Assembly (NCBI RefSeq): GCF_013201545.1
Contig: NZ_CP053746.1
Span: forward strand, 186,001-250,000
Reading direction: 5' to 3'
DNA length: 64,000 bases
Source: Pseudomonas graminis
GTDB lineage: Bacteria; Pseudomonadota; Gammaproteobacteria; Pseudomonadales; Pseudomonadaceae
The notes below the pieces were generated by a model, which worked only from the letters and a program-made list of their open reading frames with translations, had not been told where the DNA came from and did no database searches. Numbering within the stretch: the first letter of the stretch is position 1; every line of letters begins with the position of its first letter. A program made the translations under genes and the position numbers. This document shows, one piece after another, positions 27,776 to 37,175 of the stretch.

Positions 27776-29302
27776 TCAGTCCTTCAGTGCCGCGGCCAGT
27801 TGCTTGACCTTGGCCAAGTCGCCATTGGCAACCTTGGTCACGCCGGTGCCGTATTCCGGATCCGCCTTGTAGAGGAACGACAGCATGATGTTCTTGCTTT
27901 CGGTGTCGGTGGTCGCCAGGGATTCACCGAAGCTCTGAATCAGATCCTTGCGGTCCTTCTCGCTGTAGGAACGATACAAGTCGCCCGCCTGCTTGAAGTT
28001 CTGCTCTTTCTGGATCTTCGCCTGCTGCGTGCTGCCGGACAAAGGCAGTTGGCTGTAGCGCGCCTCTTCAACCGCCGGACGCGGATTGAGTCGGCTTGGC
28101 TCATAGTTCACGCCGGTGGTGGTGTGGCCGGTATTGAGCGGGCCGTCCTGGTTGCCGTTATTGACCTTGACCCGTGGTGCGTTGATCGGAAGGCTCAACA
28201 CGTTAGGGCCCACGCGATAGAGCTGCGTGTCAGCGTAGGAAAATACCCGGCCTTGCAGCAGGCGGTCTTCCGAAGGCTCGATACCCGGCACGACGTTGGC
28301 GGGTGCCATGGCGACCTGCTCGGTTTCCTGGAAGAAGTTATCCACGTTCTTGTTCAGGACCATCTGGCCGATCTTGCGCTCGGGAATATTGGGCCAGATT
28401 TTGGTGGCGTCCAGCGGGTCGAAGTCGAATTTCGCCAGGTCCTCAGGCTTGACCACCTGGACGTACAGGTCCCACTTCGGAAAGTCGCCCTTGTTGATGG
28501 CGCCAACCAGATCATGGGTCAGGTGGCTGTAGTCCTTGGACTGCACTTCAGCGACCTGCTTGGGGTCGAGGTTCTTCAGGCCTTGCAGGCTTTTCCAGTG
28601 AAACTTCACATAGTTGACTTCGCCCTTGGCGTTCACCAGTTTGTAGGCGTGTACGCCGTTGCCGTCCATGGTGCGATAGCTGGCAGGTGTCCCTTCGTTG
28701 GAATACAGCAAGGTCAAGGTGCGGGTGGCTTCCGGGACGTGGGAGAAGAAGTCGAAGCGTCGGGAATCGTCATCCAGGTTGGTGCGCGGGTCAGGCTTGA
28801 AGGCGTGAACCATGTCCGGGAACTTGATCGCGTCACGGATGAAAAACGTCGGGAAGTTATTACCAACCAGGTCCCAATTGCCGTCGGCCGTGTAGAACTT
28901 GGTGGCAAAACCGCGGGGGTCACGCAGGGTTTCAGGGGAGTGGTTGCCATGGACAACGGCTGAAAACCGCACGAACACCGGGGTGTGCTCGCCCTTGCTG
29001 AAGACCTTGGCCTTGCTCAGGTCCGAGGCGTCGTCGGAGGCAACGAATTCGCCATGCACGCCCGTACCGCGAGCGTGCACGACACGCTCCGGAATGCGTT
29101 CACGATCAAAGCGCTGAAGTTTTTGCAGCAATTGCACATCTTGCAGGAGAACCGGGCCGCTCGGGCCGGCGGTTTGAGAGTTTTGGTTGTCGCCAACGGC
29201 GGCGCCATTGTCGCGCGTCAACGTGTCTGCGTACGCGACAGAACTGACCATCAGGCTCGCGCCAATCAGGCTGGCCGCGATAGGGGATCGGGGTAAGTAC
29301 AT
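27776..29302 (-). CDS. katB: Periplasmic catalase KatB
   Basis: A 508-residue heme catalase with an export signal (IAASLIGASLMVSSVAYA). Catalytic His in RVVHARGTGVHGEF, Asn in WDLVGNNFPTFFIRD, and heme-ligand Tyr in VFSYADTQLYRVGPN are all present. The size fits the small-subunit clade. It detoxifies hydrogen peroxide and is usually induced by it through OxyR. The leader (29303-29415) is AT-rich, with ATAAATTTATAAATATTGA, but a clear OxyR tetrad was not identified. Followed by ankB. Confidence 0.93.
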   Translation of the reverse strand: MYLPRSPIAASLIGASLMVSSVAYADTLTRDNGAAVGDNQNSQTAGPSGPVLLQDVQLLQKLQRFDRERIPERVVHARGTGVHGEFVASDDASDLSKAKVFSKGEHTPVFVRFSAVVHGNHSPETLRDPRGFATKFYTADGNWDLVGNNFPTFFIRDAIKFPDMVHAFKPDPRTNLDDDSRRFDFFSHVPEATRTLTLLYSNEGTPASYRTMDGNGVHAYKLVNAKGEVNYVKFHWKSLQGLKNLDPKQVAEVQSKDYSHLTHDLVGAINKGDFPKWDLYVQVVKPEDLAKFDFDPLDATKIWPNIPERKIGQMVLNKNVDNFFQETEQVAMAPANVVPGIEPSEDRLLQGRVFSYADTQLYRVGPNVLSLPINAPRVKVNNGNQDGPLNTGHTTTGVNYEPSRLNPRPAVEEARYSQLPLSGSTQQAKIQKEQNFKQAGDLYRSYSEKDRKDLIQSFGESLATTDTESKNIMLSFLYKADPEYGTGVTKVANGDLAKVKQLAAALKD

Positions 29303-29415
29303 CTCGGTCTCTCTCTCTGTTTTTGGTTGTTCTGAGAGTGAAAGCCTACGGCTAGAGCCCGCGATTGCTGAATTGGTTCTGACTATGTGTTTGATAAATT
29401 TATAAATATTGACGA

Positions 29416-30540
29416 TCAGGGCGCGGACGTCGCCACCCTGCGCCGCACTAACTGCCTGCCCACCGATTGCCCTCTGAGCTCGACATAGTGATAGGTCGCG
29501 GTAGAAATCGTCACGACAACCGTCAAAATCAGCAGTAGGAGCAGGTTATTCAGCCAGACATGCCCGGTATCCAAATAGCGGATATCACCCAGCATCGGCG
29601 CGGCTTCAAAGCCGGTTTTTTTCTGCACCACCATGAAGGCCGAAATCACGAAGAACAGCACGGCCAGATGGGTCAAGTAAATGGAGTAGGACAACCGCCC
29701 AAGGCGAGCGAAGAATTCGTGCTTGAGCACGCGCGACAGCGCCCCGCCATCGAAGGCAAACAGCACGATGGTCACGCAGAACACCGCGCTGGCCGCCAGT
29801 ACTTTCTGCGGCAAGTCCGAGGTCAGCACCCACCAGATGGCGATTGCTGCCAAGGCTTCCAGCACGCTGAGTAATGCAAAGCCAGGCGCTATCCAACCTC
29901 TCAGGCGACTGAAAAAGGCGTAGGCCAGTGCACCGCCGAAGAAGCAGCCCACGCCTTTTTGCGCGTAGACGGTCAGCACATCGATCTGGCGGTAAAGCAG
30001 AGCAAATCCGACGAGGGCAATGACTGTCCACAGCAGGTATCGCCGAGACGCCATGAGCACGGTGGCGGCGAAGAGTATGTAGGTCCAGTACTCGATGCTG
30101 ATGCTCCAGGACGCGGTGTTGAATGACAGGTTTTCCGTCAGGTGCGTCCAGCTCTGCAGCAGCAGGAGGTTGGGCAGAATCTCCGACGGCGCGTAAATGC
30201 CGGTGAAGGGCGTCTGGTTGAAGGAAAACCCTCGCCTGTAGGCGGCGTACTTGAGGCATTCCAGGCCAACGAATACCGCGAGCATGAAAACATGCAGGGG
30301 TAGCAGGCGAAAGGTGCGCGAAACCAGGAAGCGGCTGAGGTCCAGTTGGCGTTTGCCTCCGTAGGCATGGGCCATGACGAAGCCGCTGAGGACGAAGAAA
30401 AACTCGACGAACAGGTCGGCGTTGGAGAAAAACGTCCACTCCGTGATGCTGCCGACGACATGGGTATGGTAAAGGACAACCGCTATTGCGCAGATACCGC
30501 GCAGGCTGTCCAGCGCGTGAAATCGTGTCACGTCCTGCAT
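29416..30540 (-). CDS. Acyltransferase family 3 membrane protein
   Basis: A 374-residue protein with about ten membrane segments and the N-terminal acyltransferase-3 pattern: LDSLRGICAIAVVLYHTHVV (R..H motif) and FFFVLSGFVMAHAYG. Such enzymes O-acetylate cell-surface polysaccharides, lipids or exported compounds. The start ATG at 30538-30540 is followed by MQDVTRFHALDSLRG. It has no glycan genes beside it, so the acceptor cannot be inferred. It is upstream of katB on the same strand, 113 bases away, and is probably a separate unit. The 293 bases between it and the MFS gene hold nothing I can recognise. Confidence 0.85.
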   Translation of the reverse strand: MQDVTRFHALDSLRGICAIAVVLYHTHVVGSITEWTFFSNADLFVEFFFVLSGFVMAHAYGGKRQLDLSRFLVSRTFRLLPLHVFMLAVFVGLECLKYAAYRRGFSFNQTPFTGIYAPSEILPNLLLLQSWTHLTENLSFNTASWSISIEYWTYILFAATVLMASRRYLLWTVIALVGFALLYRQIDVLTVYAQKGVGCFFGGALAYAFFSRLRGWIAPGFALLSVLEALAAIAIWWVLTSDLPQKVLAASAVFCVTIVLFAFDGGALSRVLKHEFFARLGRLSYSIYLTHLAVLFFVISAFMVVQKKTGFEAAPMLGDIRYLDTGHVWLNNLLLLLILTVVVTISTATYHYVELRGQSVGRQLVRRRVATSAP

Positions 30541-30833
30541 GTAAACCCCCGATAAGTTGCCATCGCTCGAAAGCGCCTAAAGCAACCCATCGGGTTCGGT
30601 CGCGTACTACCTCAGGCAGTACGATAGTGCAGGAACGGTTTTGTGCAAGGGGTGGTGGTCGAGGACGTATTGTGGCGTCAGGCGTGGTGTAGTCGAAAGC
30701 CCCGTCCCCTCCCCCCTGGGAAATGGACCTCCATGAACTGCCGGGTGCCGGGATCGAGTCGAGTTCCAGGCCCGCCAGTAGCTAGCGGAGAAAAAAGCCT
30801 CTGTGGCAGATCGGCGCCGCTTGAAGCGCTAGA

Positions 30834-32084
30834 TCATAAATGGAGTGCCGACTGTTTAAGGAAAGCGCTATCTGCCGAAGCAACTCGCACACGCAGTGCA
30901 ATCAGCAACGCGGCGAGCAGCATGACCACGGCCGCCGCCACGAATACGCCTGCGCTGCCACCAAGGCTGAACATTGCACCACCCGCGGCTGCGCCTGTGG
31001 CAATGGCCGACTGTACAGACGCCACTACCATGCCCCCGGCGCTTTCCGCCTGGTCAGGGACCGCGTTGGCGACCCAGTTCGACCACGCCACCGGCACACC
31101 GCCAAAAGCCAGGCCCCAGAACCCCAGCAAGACGGCCTGCCCTGGCACTGAGGCCGGCAACAGGACCAACGCCAGTGCCGCAACGCCCACCAGCGCGGGC
31201 ATCAGCGCCAGGGTGGCCAGCGGGTGACGAGTCAGCAGCCACCCCGCCACCAACGTGCCAACAAAGTTCGCCACACCAAAACCCAGCAGCATCAACGATA
31301 GCCCCTGCGGGCCAAGGCCGGTTGTGCCCTCGAGGAATGGCCGGATATACGTGAACATCGCGAAGTGGCCGCTGTGCACCAGCACGCAACCGAACATCCC
31401 CATGGCGATGCCGGGGCGCAGCAGCACTTCAAGCACCGTGCGCAAACGGGCCGGACGGCGCGGCGCAAGGCTCGGCAGCGTGAACGACTGGAAAGCCAGG
31501 GTCACCACCCCCACTGCCGCCGCCGCAAAGAACGCGCTGCGCCACCCATAAAGCCCGCCCAGATAACTGCCCAGCGGGACCGCAACCACCGTCCCGATGG
31601 CGATGCCGCTGAAAATGATCGAGAGCGCTCGCGGCAACAAAGCCCCGGGCACCAAGCGCATCGCAACCGCCGCCGCCATGCTCCAAAACCCGCCGAGCGC
31701 GATACCCAGCAAGATACGCATCAACAAAAGCACCGCGAAACTGGAGGAAACGGCGACCAGCAGATTGGAGGCGATCATCAACGTGGAAAAACCCAGTAGC
31801 ACCCACCGGCGATCAATGCTGCGAGTCAGGGTGGGCACCAACAGGCCGGCGAAGAGTGCCACCACGGCTGTCACCGTTACCGCCTGACCAGCCAGCGCTT
31901 CGGACACCGCCAGCTCCCTCGCCATCGGCGTCAACAGGCTGGCCGGCAGGTACTCGGCAGTCAGCAAGCCAAAGACGCCCATGGCCAACGAGAATACGGC
32001 CATCCACGCGGGGGTTGCAGGTTCTGCATCTGGCCCTGCGCCCGAACGGCTTTCGGGAACGGCATTGCATATAAGGTCGGTCAT
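30834..32084 (-). CDS. MFS efflux transporter
   Basis: A 416-residue, 12-helix major facilitator protein of the DHA1/arabinose-efflux type. Seen are the motif-A-like DRRWVLLGFSTLM loop after helix 2, the long stretch GIALGGFWSMAAAVAMR in helix 4 region and the PLGSYLGGLYGWR antiporter-type motif C region in helix 5. It is likely a drug or metabolite exporter. It is divergent from an AraC regulator (101-base gap), which probably controls it. Substrate unknown. Confidence 0.87.
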   Translation of the reverse strand: MTDLICNAVPESRSGAGPDAEPATPAWMAVFSLAMGVFGLLTAEYLPASLLTPMARELAVSEALAGQAVTVTAVVALFAGLLVPTLTRSIDRRWVLLGFSTLMIASNLLVAVSSSFAVLLLMRILLGIALGGFWSMAAAVAMRLVPGALLPRALSIIFSGIAIGTVVAVPLGSYLGGLYGWRSAFFAAAAVGVVTLAFQSFTLPSLAPRRPARLRTVLEVLLRPGIAMGMFGCVLVHSGHFAMFTYIRPFLEGTTGLGPQGLSLMLLGFGVANFVGTLVAGWLLTRHPLATLALMPALVGVAALALVLLPASVPGQAVLLGFWGLAFGGVPVAWSNWVANAVPDQAESAGGMVVASVQSAIATGAAAGGAMFSLGGSAGVFVAAAVVMLLAALLIALRVRVASADSAFLKQSALHL

Positions 32085-32185
32085 TGCACAGATCTCCCAA
32101 TCTTCAATTGACCCGCAGTCTAGGCGTGCGAATCTGGATGATCTATGATCGAAAAACCCGTTTTTTTGACTGAAACACCTGAACG

Positions 32186-33154
32186 ATGCCGACAGATCAA
32201 TTTGCTCTTTCTTCCGATCTCATTAACGAGCTGTTGCGCGGCATGCGCCTGCGCGGTGTCGAGTACCGGCGTATCCAGGCGGGCCCGACCTTCGGCCTGG
32301 GCTTCGCTGCCAAACCCGGTCACGCCTGGTTCCACTTCCTGGCGGTCGGCAACGCGGTACTGCGCATGGAAGACGGAACAACCTATGCGCTGTCCGCCGG
32401 TAACGCCGTGTTCATCTCCCACGGCGCAGCCCATCAACTGCTCTCGCACACGCACGTGCCGGTGCAGGACATCGACCTTCTGGACGGCGAGCCGCTCGGC
32501 GACACCATCAGCGCGGTGGACACCGGAACCGATGCCGGGTCTATGCCGACCGCACTGGTGTTCAGCGGCTGCATGGAATTCGAATTGGGCAGCCTCCATG
32601 GTCTTGGCAAGCTGATGCCGAGCCTGATGCTGATCGATGCCGGCGGCCAGCGTTACCCTGGGCTGGTCCCTATTCTCACCACCATGGAGCGCGAGGTCAG
32701 CGCCGCACGCATCGGCTTCGCCGGCATCCTCGCGCGGCTGGCCGACGTGGTTGCCGCCATGGTCGTTCGCGGTTGGGTCGAGTGCGCCTGCGGCAACGCC
32801 TTGGGCCTGATTGCCGCTCTGCGCGATCCGCGGCTGGCGGGTGCACTTCTGGCGCTACACCAGCAACCGGGTCGCGACTGGACCGTCGAGCAACTGGCGG
32901 CGCACTGCAATACGTCCCGTTCGGTTTTTGCAGAGCGTTTTCAACTGACGATTGGCATGACCCCGCTGCGCTACGTCACCGAAGTGCGAATGCGGCTGGC
33001 GAGCCAGTGGCTGACACTGGAAAGGGTACCGATTGAAGAGGTCGCGCAGCGATTGGGCTATACGTCTCAGGCGGCGTTCAGTCGGGCGTTCAAGCGGGTT
33101 ACGGGGAAAACGCCCGGGTTGAGTCGCAGGTTGAAGCAGCAGGCTGCGACCTGA
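32186..33154 (+). CDS. AraC-family transcriptional regulator with cupin-type sensor domain
   Basis: A 322-residue regulator with an N-terminal cupin domain (about residues 20-180, including GHAWFHFLAVGNAVLRMEDG and FISHGAAHQLLSH) and a C-terminal AraC DNA-binding domain: WTVEQLAAHCNTSRSVFAERF followed by VPIEEVAQRLGYTSQAAFSR and the FKRVTGKTP end. This cupin arrangement is common for regulators that sit next to MFS exporters. The ATG at 32186 is preceded by an ACGA-rich site. It most likely regulates the divergent MFS gene. Confidence 0.88.
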   Translation: MPTDQFALSSDLINELLRGMRLRGVEYRRIQAGPTFGLGFAAKPGHAWFHFLAVGNAVLRMEDGTTYALSAGNAVFISHGAAHQLLSHTHVPVQDIDLLDGEPLGDTISAVDTGTDAGSMPTALVFSGCMEFELGSLHGLGKLMPSLMLIDAGGQRYPGLVPILTTMEREVSAARIGFAGILARLADVVAAMVVRGWVECACGNALGLIAALRDPRLAGALLALHQQPGRDWTVEQLAAHCNTSRSVFAERFQLTIGMTPLRYVTEVRMRLASQWLTLERVPIEEVAQRLGYTSQAAFSRAFKRVTGKTPGLSRRLKQQAAT

Positions 33155-33227
33155 AGCTGAGTGGAGTTAGTGGATGGACCATAAGAGATGAGAGATACCC
33201 GGTAGCATAAGCCGACGATGACTGACC

Positions 33228-33422
33228 TCACCCGCGGTGCCACTTACCGAAGTGTTTGCCCACGGCCTCATGATCGAACTTGTCCTCTCCACCCCAAAGT
33301 GCAGCCACTGCTCCTTGAGCTTTTGCGTAGGCGACGTCTTGAGATTCCGCTTTCGGGAGAGGGTGCCGACCATCGCTACCCCAGTATGATTTGAATAGTA
33401 TGTTCTTGGCCTTCCTGTCCAT
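33228..33422 (-). CDS. Small protein, probably a truncated member of a short Pseudomonas family
   Basis: A 64-codon frame with ATG at 33420-33422: MDRKAKNILFKSYWGSDGRH, then DVAYAKAQGAVAALWGGEDKFDHEAVGKHF. The start resembles small conserved proteins that open with M-D-x-K-A-x-x-I-L-F-x-x-Y-W, but the usual longer C-terminal part is missing and no matching sequence follows in another frame that I can read. It may be a real short protein or a relic of a longer gene. The remaining bases of the 394-base gap (33155-33227 and 33423-33548) show nothing recognisable. Confidence 0.4.
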   Translation of the reverse strand: MDRKAKNILFKSYWGSDGRHPLPKAESQDVAYAKAQGAVAALWGGEDKFDHEAVGKHFGKWHRG

Positions 33423-33548
33423 GTGTGCTCCGCATGTTCCAGTGGTGCGATGTTCCGCTCCGTAACCAAGAGGATCGCGGTCAAGGCAAATCAGGGATTG
33501 GCACCATCTGGTCTGCAGTCCCGCCCACCAATTGATCGGCCTGGGCGG

Positions 33549-35417
33549 TTACCGATACCCACGCGCCTGGATGTCGAAAAGGCTGGCATAGCGCCCGCCT
33601 CCAGCCATCAGTTGCACATGGCTGCCTTGTTCCAGAATCCGGCCCTGATCCAGCACGATGATGTGATCAGCGTTGCGCACGCTGGAGAATCGGTGAGAGA
33701 TCAGCAACGTCATGCGCCCCTTCGCGTACTCGCGGAAGTGCTCGAATACGGCAGCCTCGGCCGCAGCGTCGAGGGCGGCCGTAGGCTCGTCCAGAATCAG
33801 CAGATCAGCCTCACGGCGCATGTAGGCCCGGGACAACGCCAGCTTTTGCCATTGCCCACCGGACAGTTCCTGCCCACCGGCGAACCAGCGCCCCAACTGC
33901 GTGTGATAGCCGTTGCTCAAGCGTTCGATGAATTCGGCGGCGATTCCTTGAGTGGCCGCATCGCGCCAACGGTCCTGGTCATCGAACGCTCCGACGTCAC
34001 CCACCCCAAGGTTTTCGCCGACCGTCATCTGGTAACGGATGTAGTCCTGAAAGATCACCCCGATGCGCTGGTGCAGGGCCTTTTCGTCCCAGTCCTGCAA
34101 GTTGCTGCCGTCCAGCAGGATCCGGCCTTCGTCAGGCGTATAGAGTCGGGTGAGCAACTTGATCAATGTGGTTTTACCCGAGCCGTTTTCGCCCACCAGG
34201 GCCAGGCTCATGCCGGGCGTCAGGTGCAGGCTGATGTCGCTGAGCGTGGGCTGCGCGGCACCCGGGTAGCGGAAACCCAGGCCCTCGCAGCGCAGGCCGT
34301 CGCCCGGGCGCGCACCGGCCTTTAACGTGCCGCGTGCAGCTGCCACCGGCACCTCAAGGTATTCGTAGAGGTCAGACAGGTACAGGCCGTCCTCGTACAA
34401 ACCGGCAATCGCGCTGAGGCTGGCCGTGATGGCGACCTGGCCTTGCTTGAACAGCACTAGGTACATCGTCATCTGCCCCAGTGTGGTCTGGCCGCGCACG
34501 GTGTCCATGACCACCCAGGCGTAGGCCACGTAAAACGCGGCAGTGCCCAACAGTCCGAGGGCAAAGCCCCAAACGTCGCGTCGCACGGTGAGCCGGCGGT
34601 CTTCGGCGTACAGGCGGGTAAAATTGTCGCGATAGCGTTGCAGCAACAATGGCGCCATGCCGAAAAGCTTCACTTCCTTGGTGTGCGACTCATGGGACAG
34701 CAATGCTTCCAGGTAATTTTGCTGACGAGTTTCCGGGGCACGGCGCTGAAACAGGCGGAAGGCATTACCGGAAAAATGCGTCTCGGCGAAGAACACCGGC
34801 AGCGCGCCGAGCACCAGGATCAGCAATGCCCAAGGGGAAAAATGCACCAGCAGCACCGCAAAGCTGACCAGCGAGATCAGGTTTTGCGTCAGCCCCAGTC
34901 CTTTGGTGACGAGGCCCAGTGGCCGGGTCGATGCATCGCGCCGCACGCGCACCAACTTGTCGTAAAAGGCCGAGTCCTCGAACTGCAGCAGCGACAAGGT
35001 CTGGGCCTTTTCCAGGATCATCAGGTTGACCTTCTGCCCCAACTGCACCCGCAGCAGCGCTTGTTGCATTGAAAGCGCCCGTTGCGCCGCGGCCAGCAAC
35101 GCCAATACGCCCGCCTCGGCCAACACGTAACGCAGGACAGGCCATACCGGCGCCTGGCTGCCATTGGCGTGGATCTGCATCGCCTGAACCACCGCATCGA
35201 CAATCCGCTGGCCGATCCAGGCGGCCAGCGCGGGCAATATACCGGCGATCAGCGTCGCCACGATCAAACCGCTGAACAATGGCCGGGAAGTCGCCCAGAC
35301 CAGGCCGACCGCCCTGCCGCTCTGGGTTGAAAATGCAGTCAAACGATTAAACAACGACATTAAAGGCGCAGGCTCCGGGTTGTCAGCGACAGGGGATTGT
35401 ACCGGCTCGTTGGGCAC
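33549..35417 (-). CDS. ABC exporter, fused permease and ATPase
   Basis: A 622-residue type I half-transporter. Five or six membrane helices lie in the first 330 residues, followed by an ATPase domain with Walker A VGENGSGKTTL, Q-loop IFQDYIRYQ, signature LSGGQWQKLALSRAYM, Walker B LLILDEPTAALDA and H-loop LISHRF. It should act as a dimer to export a peptide, lipid or drug. The GTG start at 35415-35417 is the longest reading; an ATG at 35358-35360 with GGAG upstream is an alternative that drops 19 residues. It is an isolated gene with no neighbouring biosynthetic genes. Confidence 0.88.
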   Translation of the reverse strand: MPNEPVQSPVADNPEPAPLMSLFNRLTAFSTQSGRAVGLVWATSRPLFSGLIVATLIAGILPALAAWIGQRIVDAVVQAMQIHANGSQAPVWPVLRYVLAEAGVLALLAAAQRALSMQQALLRVQLGQKVNLMILEKAQTLSLLQFEDSAFYDKLVRVRRDASTRPLGLVTKGLGLTQNLISLVSFAVLLVHFSPWALLILVLGALPVFFAETHFSGNAFRLFQRRAPETRQQNYLEALLSHESHTKEVKLFGMAPLLLQRYRDNFTRLYAEDRRLTVRRDVWGFALGLLGTAAFYVAYAWVVMDTVRGQTTLGQMTMYLVLFKQGQVAITASLSAIAGLYEDGLYLSDLYEYLEVPVAAARGTLKAGARPGDGLRCEGLGFRYPGAAQPTLSDISLHLTPGMSLALVGENGSGKTTLIKLLTRLYTPDEGRILLDGSNLQDWDEKALHQRIGVIFQDYIRYQMTVGENLGVGDVGAFDDQDRWRDAATQGIAAEFIERLSNGYHTQLGRWFAGGQELSGGQWQKLALSRAYMRREADLLILDEPTAALDAAAEAAVFEHFREYAKGRMTLLISHRFSSVRNADHIIVLDQGRILEQGSHVQLMAGGGRYASLFDIQARGYR

Positions 35418-35559
35418 GCTTCGCCGGTCTTGTTGATCGCTATCCCGATATTCAAGGGCGCTTCAGGCTTTGCACAGAACTCGCGGCACTCAGTTATAGC
35501 CGTTTACCGGGCAAAGAGACCTGAGTCACGGCTGTATCGGAAGTGGGAACCAGAAGACA

Positions 35560-35982
35560 GTGGCCCAGTCCAACTGCACGACGAACCAGCATGGACACAG
35601 GACAGTGTTATCAACCGTTTTAGTGGTGGAAGATGACTGGCTCATCCGCAGTTTGATCCATGAAATTTTAGAGACCGAAGGCTTCGAGGTGGTAACAGCA
35701 GAGACAGGCGACGATGCCTGGGACTGGTTGTGCGAAACCTCGGGAGGGGCCGACCTCATCCTGTCCGACATCCATATGCCGGGTGGGCTGAGCGGTATCG
35801 GGCTGGCTAATCGGGTGCAGGCTCATTGGCCCCGGATACCTGTGATCCTGTCCTCCGGGGGACGAGGGCAACAGATCCTGGAGTCTGGATACGCGCCCCT
35901 TTTCATCCCTAAACCCTGGCATTCCCAAGACATAGGGACAATCTGTCGACGTGCATTAGCCTTGGCAATTAACCGAGAGTGA
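35560..35982 (+). CDS. Stand-alone response regulator receiver protein
   Basis: A protein of up to 140 residues made of one receiver domain: acidic pocket VLVVEDDWLIRSLI, phospho-Asp in LILSDIHMPGG, conserved Ser in VILSSGGR, and Lys in LFIPKPW. There is no output domain, so it may work by binding a partner or as a phosphate sink. The GTG at 35560 is the longest start; a GTG at 35605, preceded by AGGA, would remove an N-terminal stretch unlike a receiver. No kinase gene is adjacent. Confidence 0.82.
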   Translation: MAQSNCTTNQHGHRTVLSTVLVVEDDWLIRSLIHEILETEGFEVVTAETGDDAWDWLCETSGGADLILSDIHMPGGLSGIGLANRVQAHWPRIPVILSSGGRGQQILESGYAPLFIPKPWHSQDIGTICRRALALAINRE

Positions 35983-36010
35983 TCCTGCCGATCCCAGGCC
36001 GGGCAGATGA

Positions 36011-36451
36011 TCAGGCGGGGATGATCGAAATCTTGCCGTTTCGCTCCAGAATCGCGTACTTGATCTGCTCCACTCGCTCGAAGCCCTTCTCTATCCTTGC
36101 AGCTTCCAGGATGTCATCTTCCTGGATGCGCGCCTCATGCATGCGATGCCGCAGGAAAGCGCCGTTTTCAACGACAATCGTCGGCCCCCCATCAATCAGC
36201 TTGGCCAAGCGTTTGGAGCGGCGCTTGACGAGGGAAAGCCCGATGTCGATCACCATCAAGGTCACGATGACCAGAATCGCATTGGTCACGGAGAAGTCAT
36301 CGCCCAGCAGTGCTTGCTGGGTGGCTTCGCCAATGACCATCAGCAGCACGAAATCAAACGACGTCAACTCGCCCAATGATCGTCGGCCAGAAATCTTGAA
36401 GAGCACCATCAGTGCCAGATAAATCGCACCCGCGCGTAGTACGGCGTCCAT
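36011..36451 (-). CDS. DUF421 domain-containing membrane protein
   Basis: A 146-residue protein of the YetF/DUF421 family. The N-terminal part has about three membrane helices (AGAIYLALMVLFKISGRRSLG, FDFVLLMVIGEATQQALLG, AILVIVTLMVIDIGLSL), followed by a soluble domain with LIDGGPTIVVENGAFLRHRM, the conserved core. Function is not established. ATG at 36449-36451 lies 7 bases after the stop of the upstream membrane protein gene, so they form an operon. Confidence 0.85.
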   Translation of the reverse strand: MDAVLRAGAIYLALMVLFKISGRRSLGELTSFDFVLLMVIGEATQQALLGDDFSVTNAILVIVTLMVIDIGLSLVKRRSKRLAKLIDGGPTIVVENGAFLRHRMHEARIQEDDILEAARIEKGFERVEQIKYAILERNGKISIIPA

Positions 36452-36458
36452 TGAGCAC

Positions 36459-36971
36459 CTATGGGTAGATAAACTGAGTAACGGGAATGTGGCCGCCGCC
36501 AACGATACCGATCCGACTTTTAAACAGCCCAATGCCGTTGCTGCGCCATGAAATAAAGAGTGTGACGTGACCGCTCTTGTCGTTGGGGAACGTAAGGCTC
36601 AAACCTTCAGGACTGCCCACGGAGCTGACCGGCTGCGGCTGGATAGACTCGATGCTGAAGCCATCCAGCATCGGCTTGCCAATGGACAGCGTGACCTCTT
36701 TGCCCGGCTGTCCCGTGGCCTGAACGACCATTGGATTGGTTCCGCCGCCTCGGTGGAAACGCTCGTATTCCACCGTCAGATCACCCTGCTCACTCACCGC
36801 TTCGACTGTGCTGAGCGGGCCTCTGGAAAACAGGCCAAGTAACGTCAGGATGACAACCGCCGTCAGCACATACCAGCCAACCCTCTGGAACTTCCAGACT
36901 TTGCGCTGCAGCGCAATGTCCTCGGCAACGGGGTGTTCACGGTCCTGCATTTCCTGCTCTAAGAGGCTCAT
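36459..36971 (-). CDS. Membrane-anchored protein of unknown function, paired with DUF421
   Basis: A 170-residue protein with a cytoplasmic N-terminus of about 30 residues, one membrane helix (WYVLTAVVILTLLGLFS) and a periplasmic beta-rich domain of about 115 residues ending GGGHIPVTQFIYP. I recognise no named domain. The stop lies 7 bases before the DUF421 start. The ATG at 36969-36971 (MSLLEQEMQD) is chosen over one three codons upstream. The pair probably forms a membrane complex; that is inference from the tight spacing. Confidence 0.75.
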   Translation of the reverse strand: MSLLEQEMQDREHPVAEDIALQRKVWKFQRVGWYVLTAVVILTLLGLFSRGPLSTVEAVSEQGDLTVEYERFHRGGGTNPMVVQATGQPGKEVTLSIGKPMLDGFSIESIQPQPVSSVGSPEGLSLTFPNDKSGHVTLFISWRSNGIGLFKSRIGIVGGGHIPVTQFIYP

Positions 36972-37131
36972 ACGCATCACTCGTCGGGACTAGCGATGTG
37001 ACCGCTTTGGTCTGTGTGAAGTTCTGGTGCGGTAAGCGTGTGCTGCTGATTCCTCAGCATGTGACTAAAACCGGACAGAAGCAGGCGCTCGCCACCCCCA
37101 CGACCATGGACACCTCAAACAAAAAATGAAC

Positions 37132-37169
37132 ATCGCCCGGCGGGCAGTCAATGATGCGCACCGGGCGAT
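37132..37169 (-). terminator. Terminator of the quinone oxidoreductase gene
   Basis: ATCGCCCGG and CCGGGCGAT form a nine-pair stem around a loop of about 20 bases, six bases after the stop codon on the minus strand, followed by TTCATTTTTTG. Confidence 0.8.
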
Positions 37170-37175
37170 TTCCAT

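Noticed and set aside
29303..29415. Possible OxyR binding site before katB
   Set aside because: The leader is AT-rich and includes ATAAATTTATAAATATTGA, but the four ATAGnt-type elements with correct spacing were not found.
30643..31227. A 194-codon open frame on the plus strand
   Set aside because: Most of it is antisense to the MFS transporter gene, and the translation has no known features.
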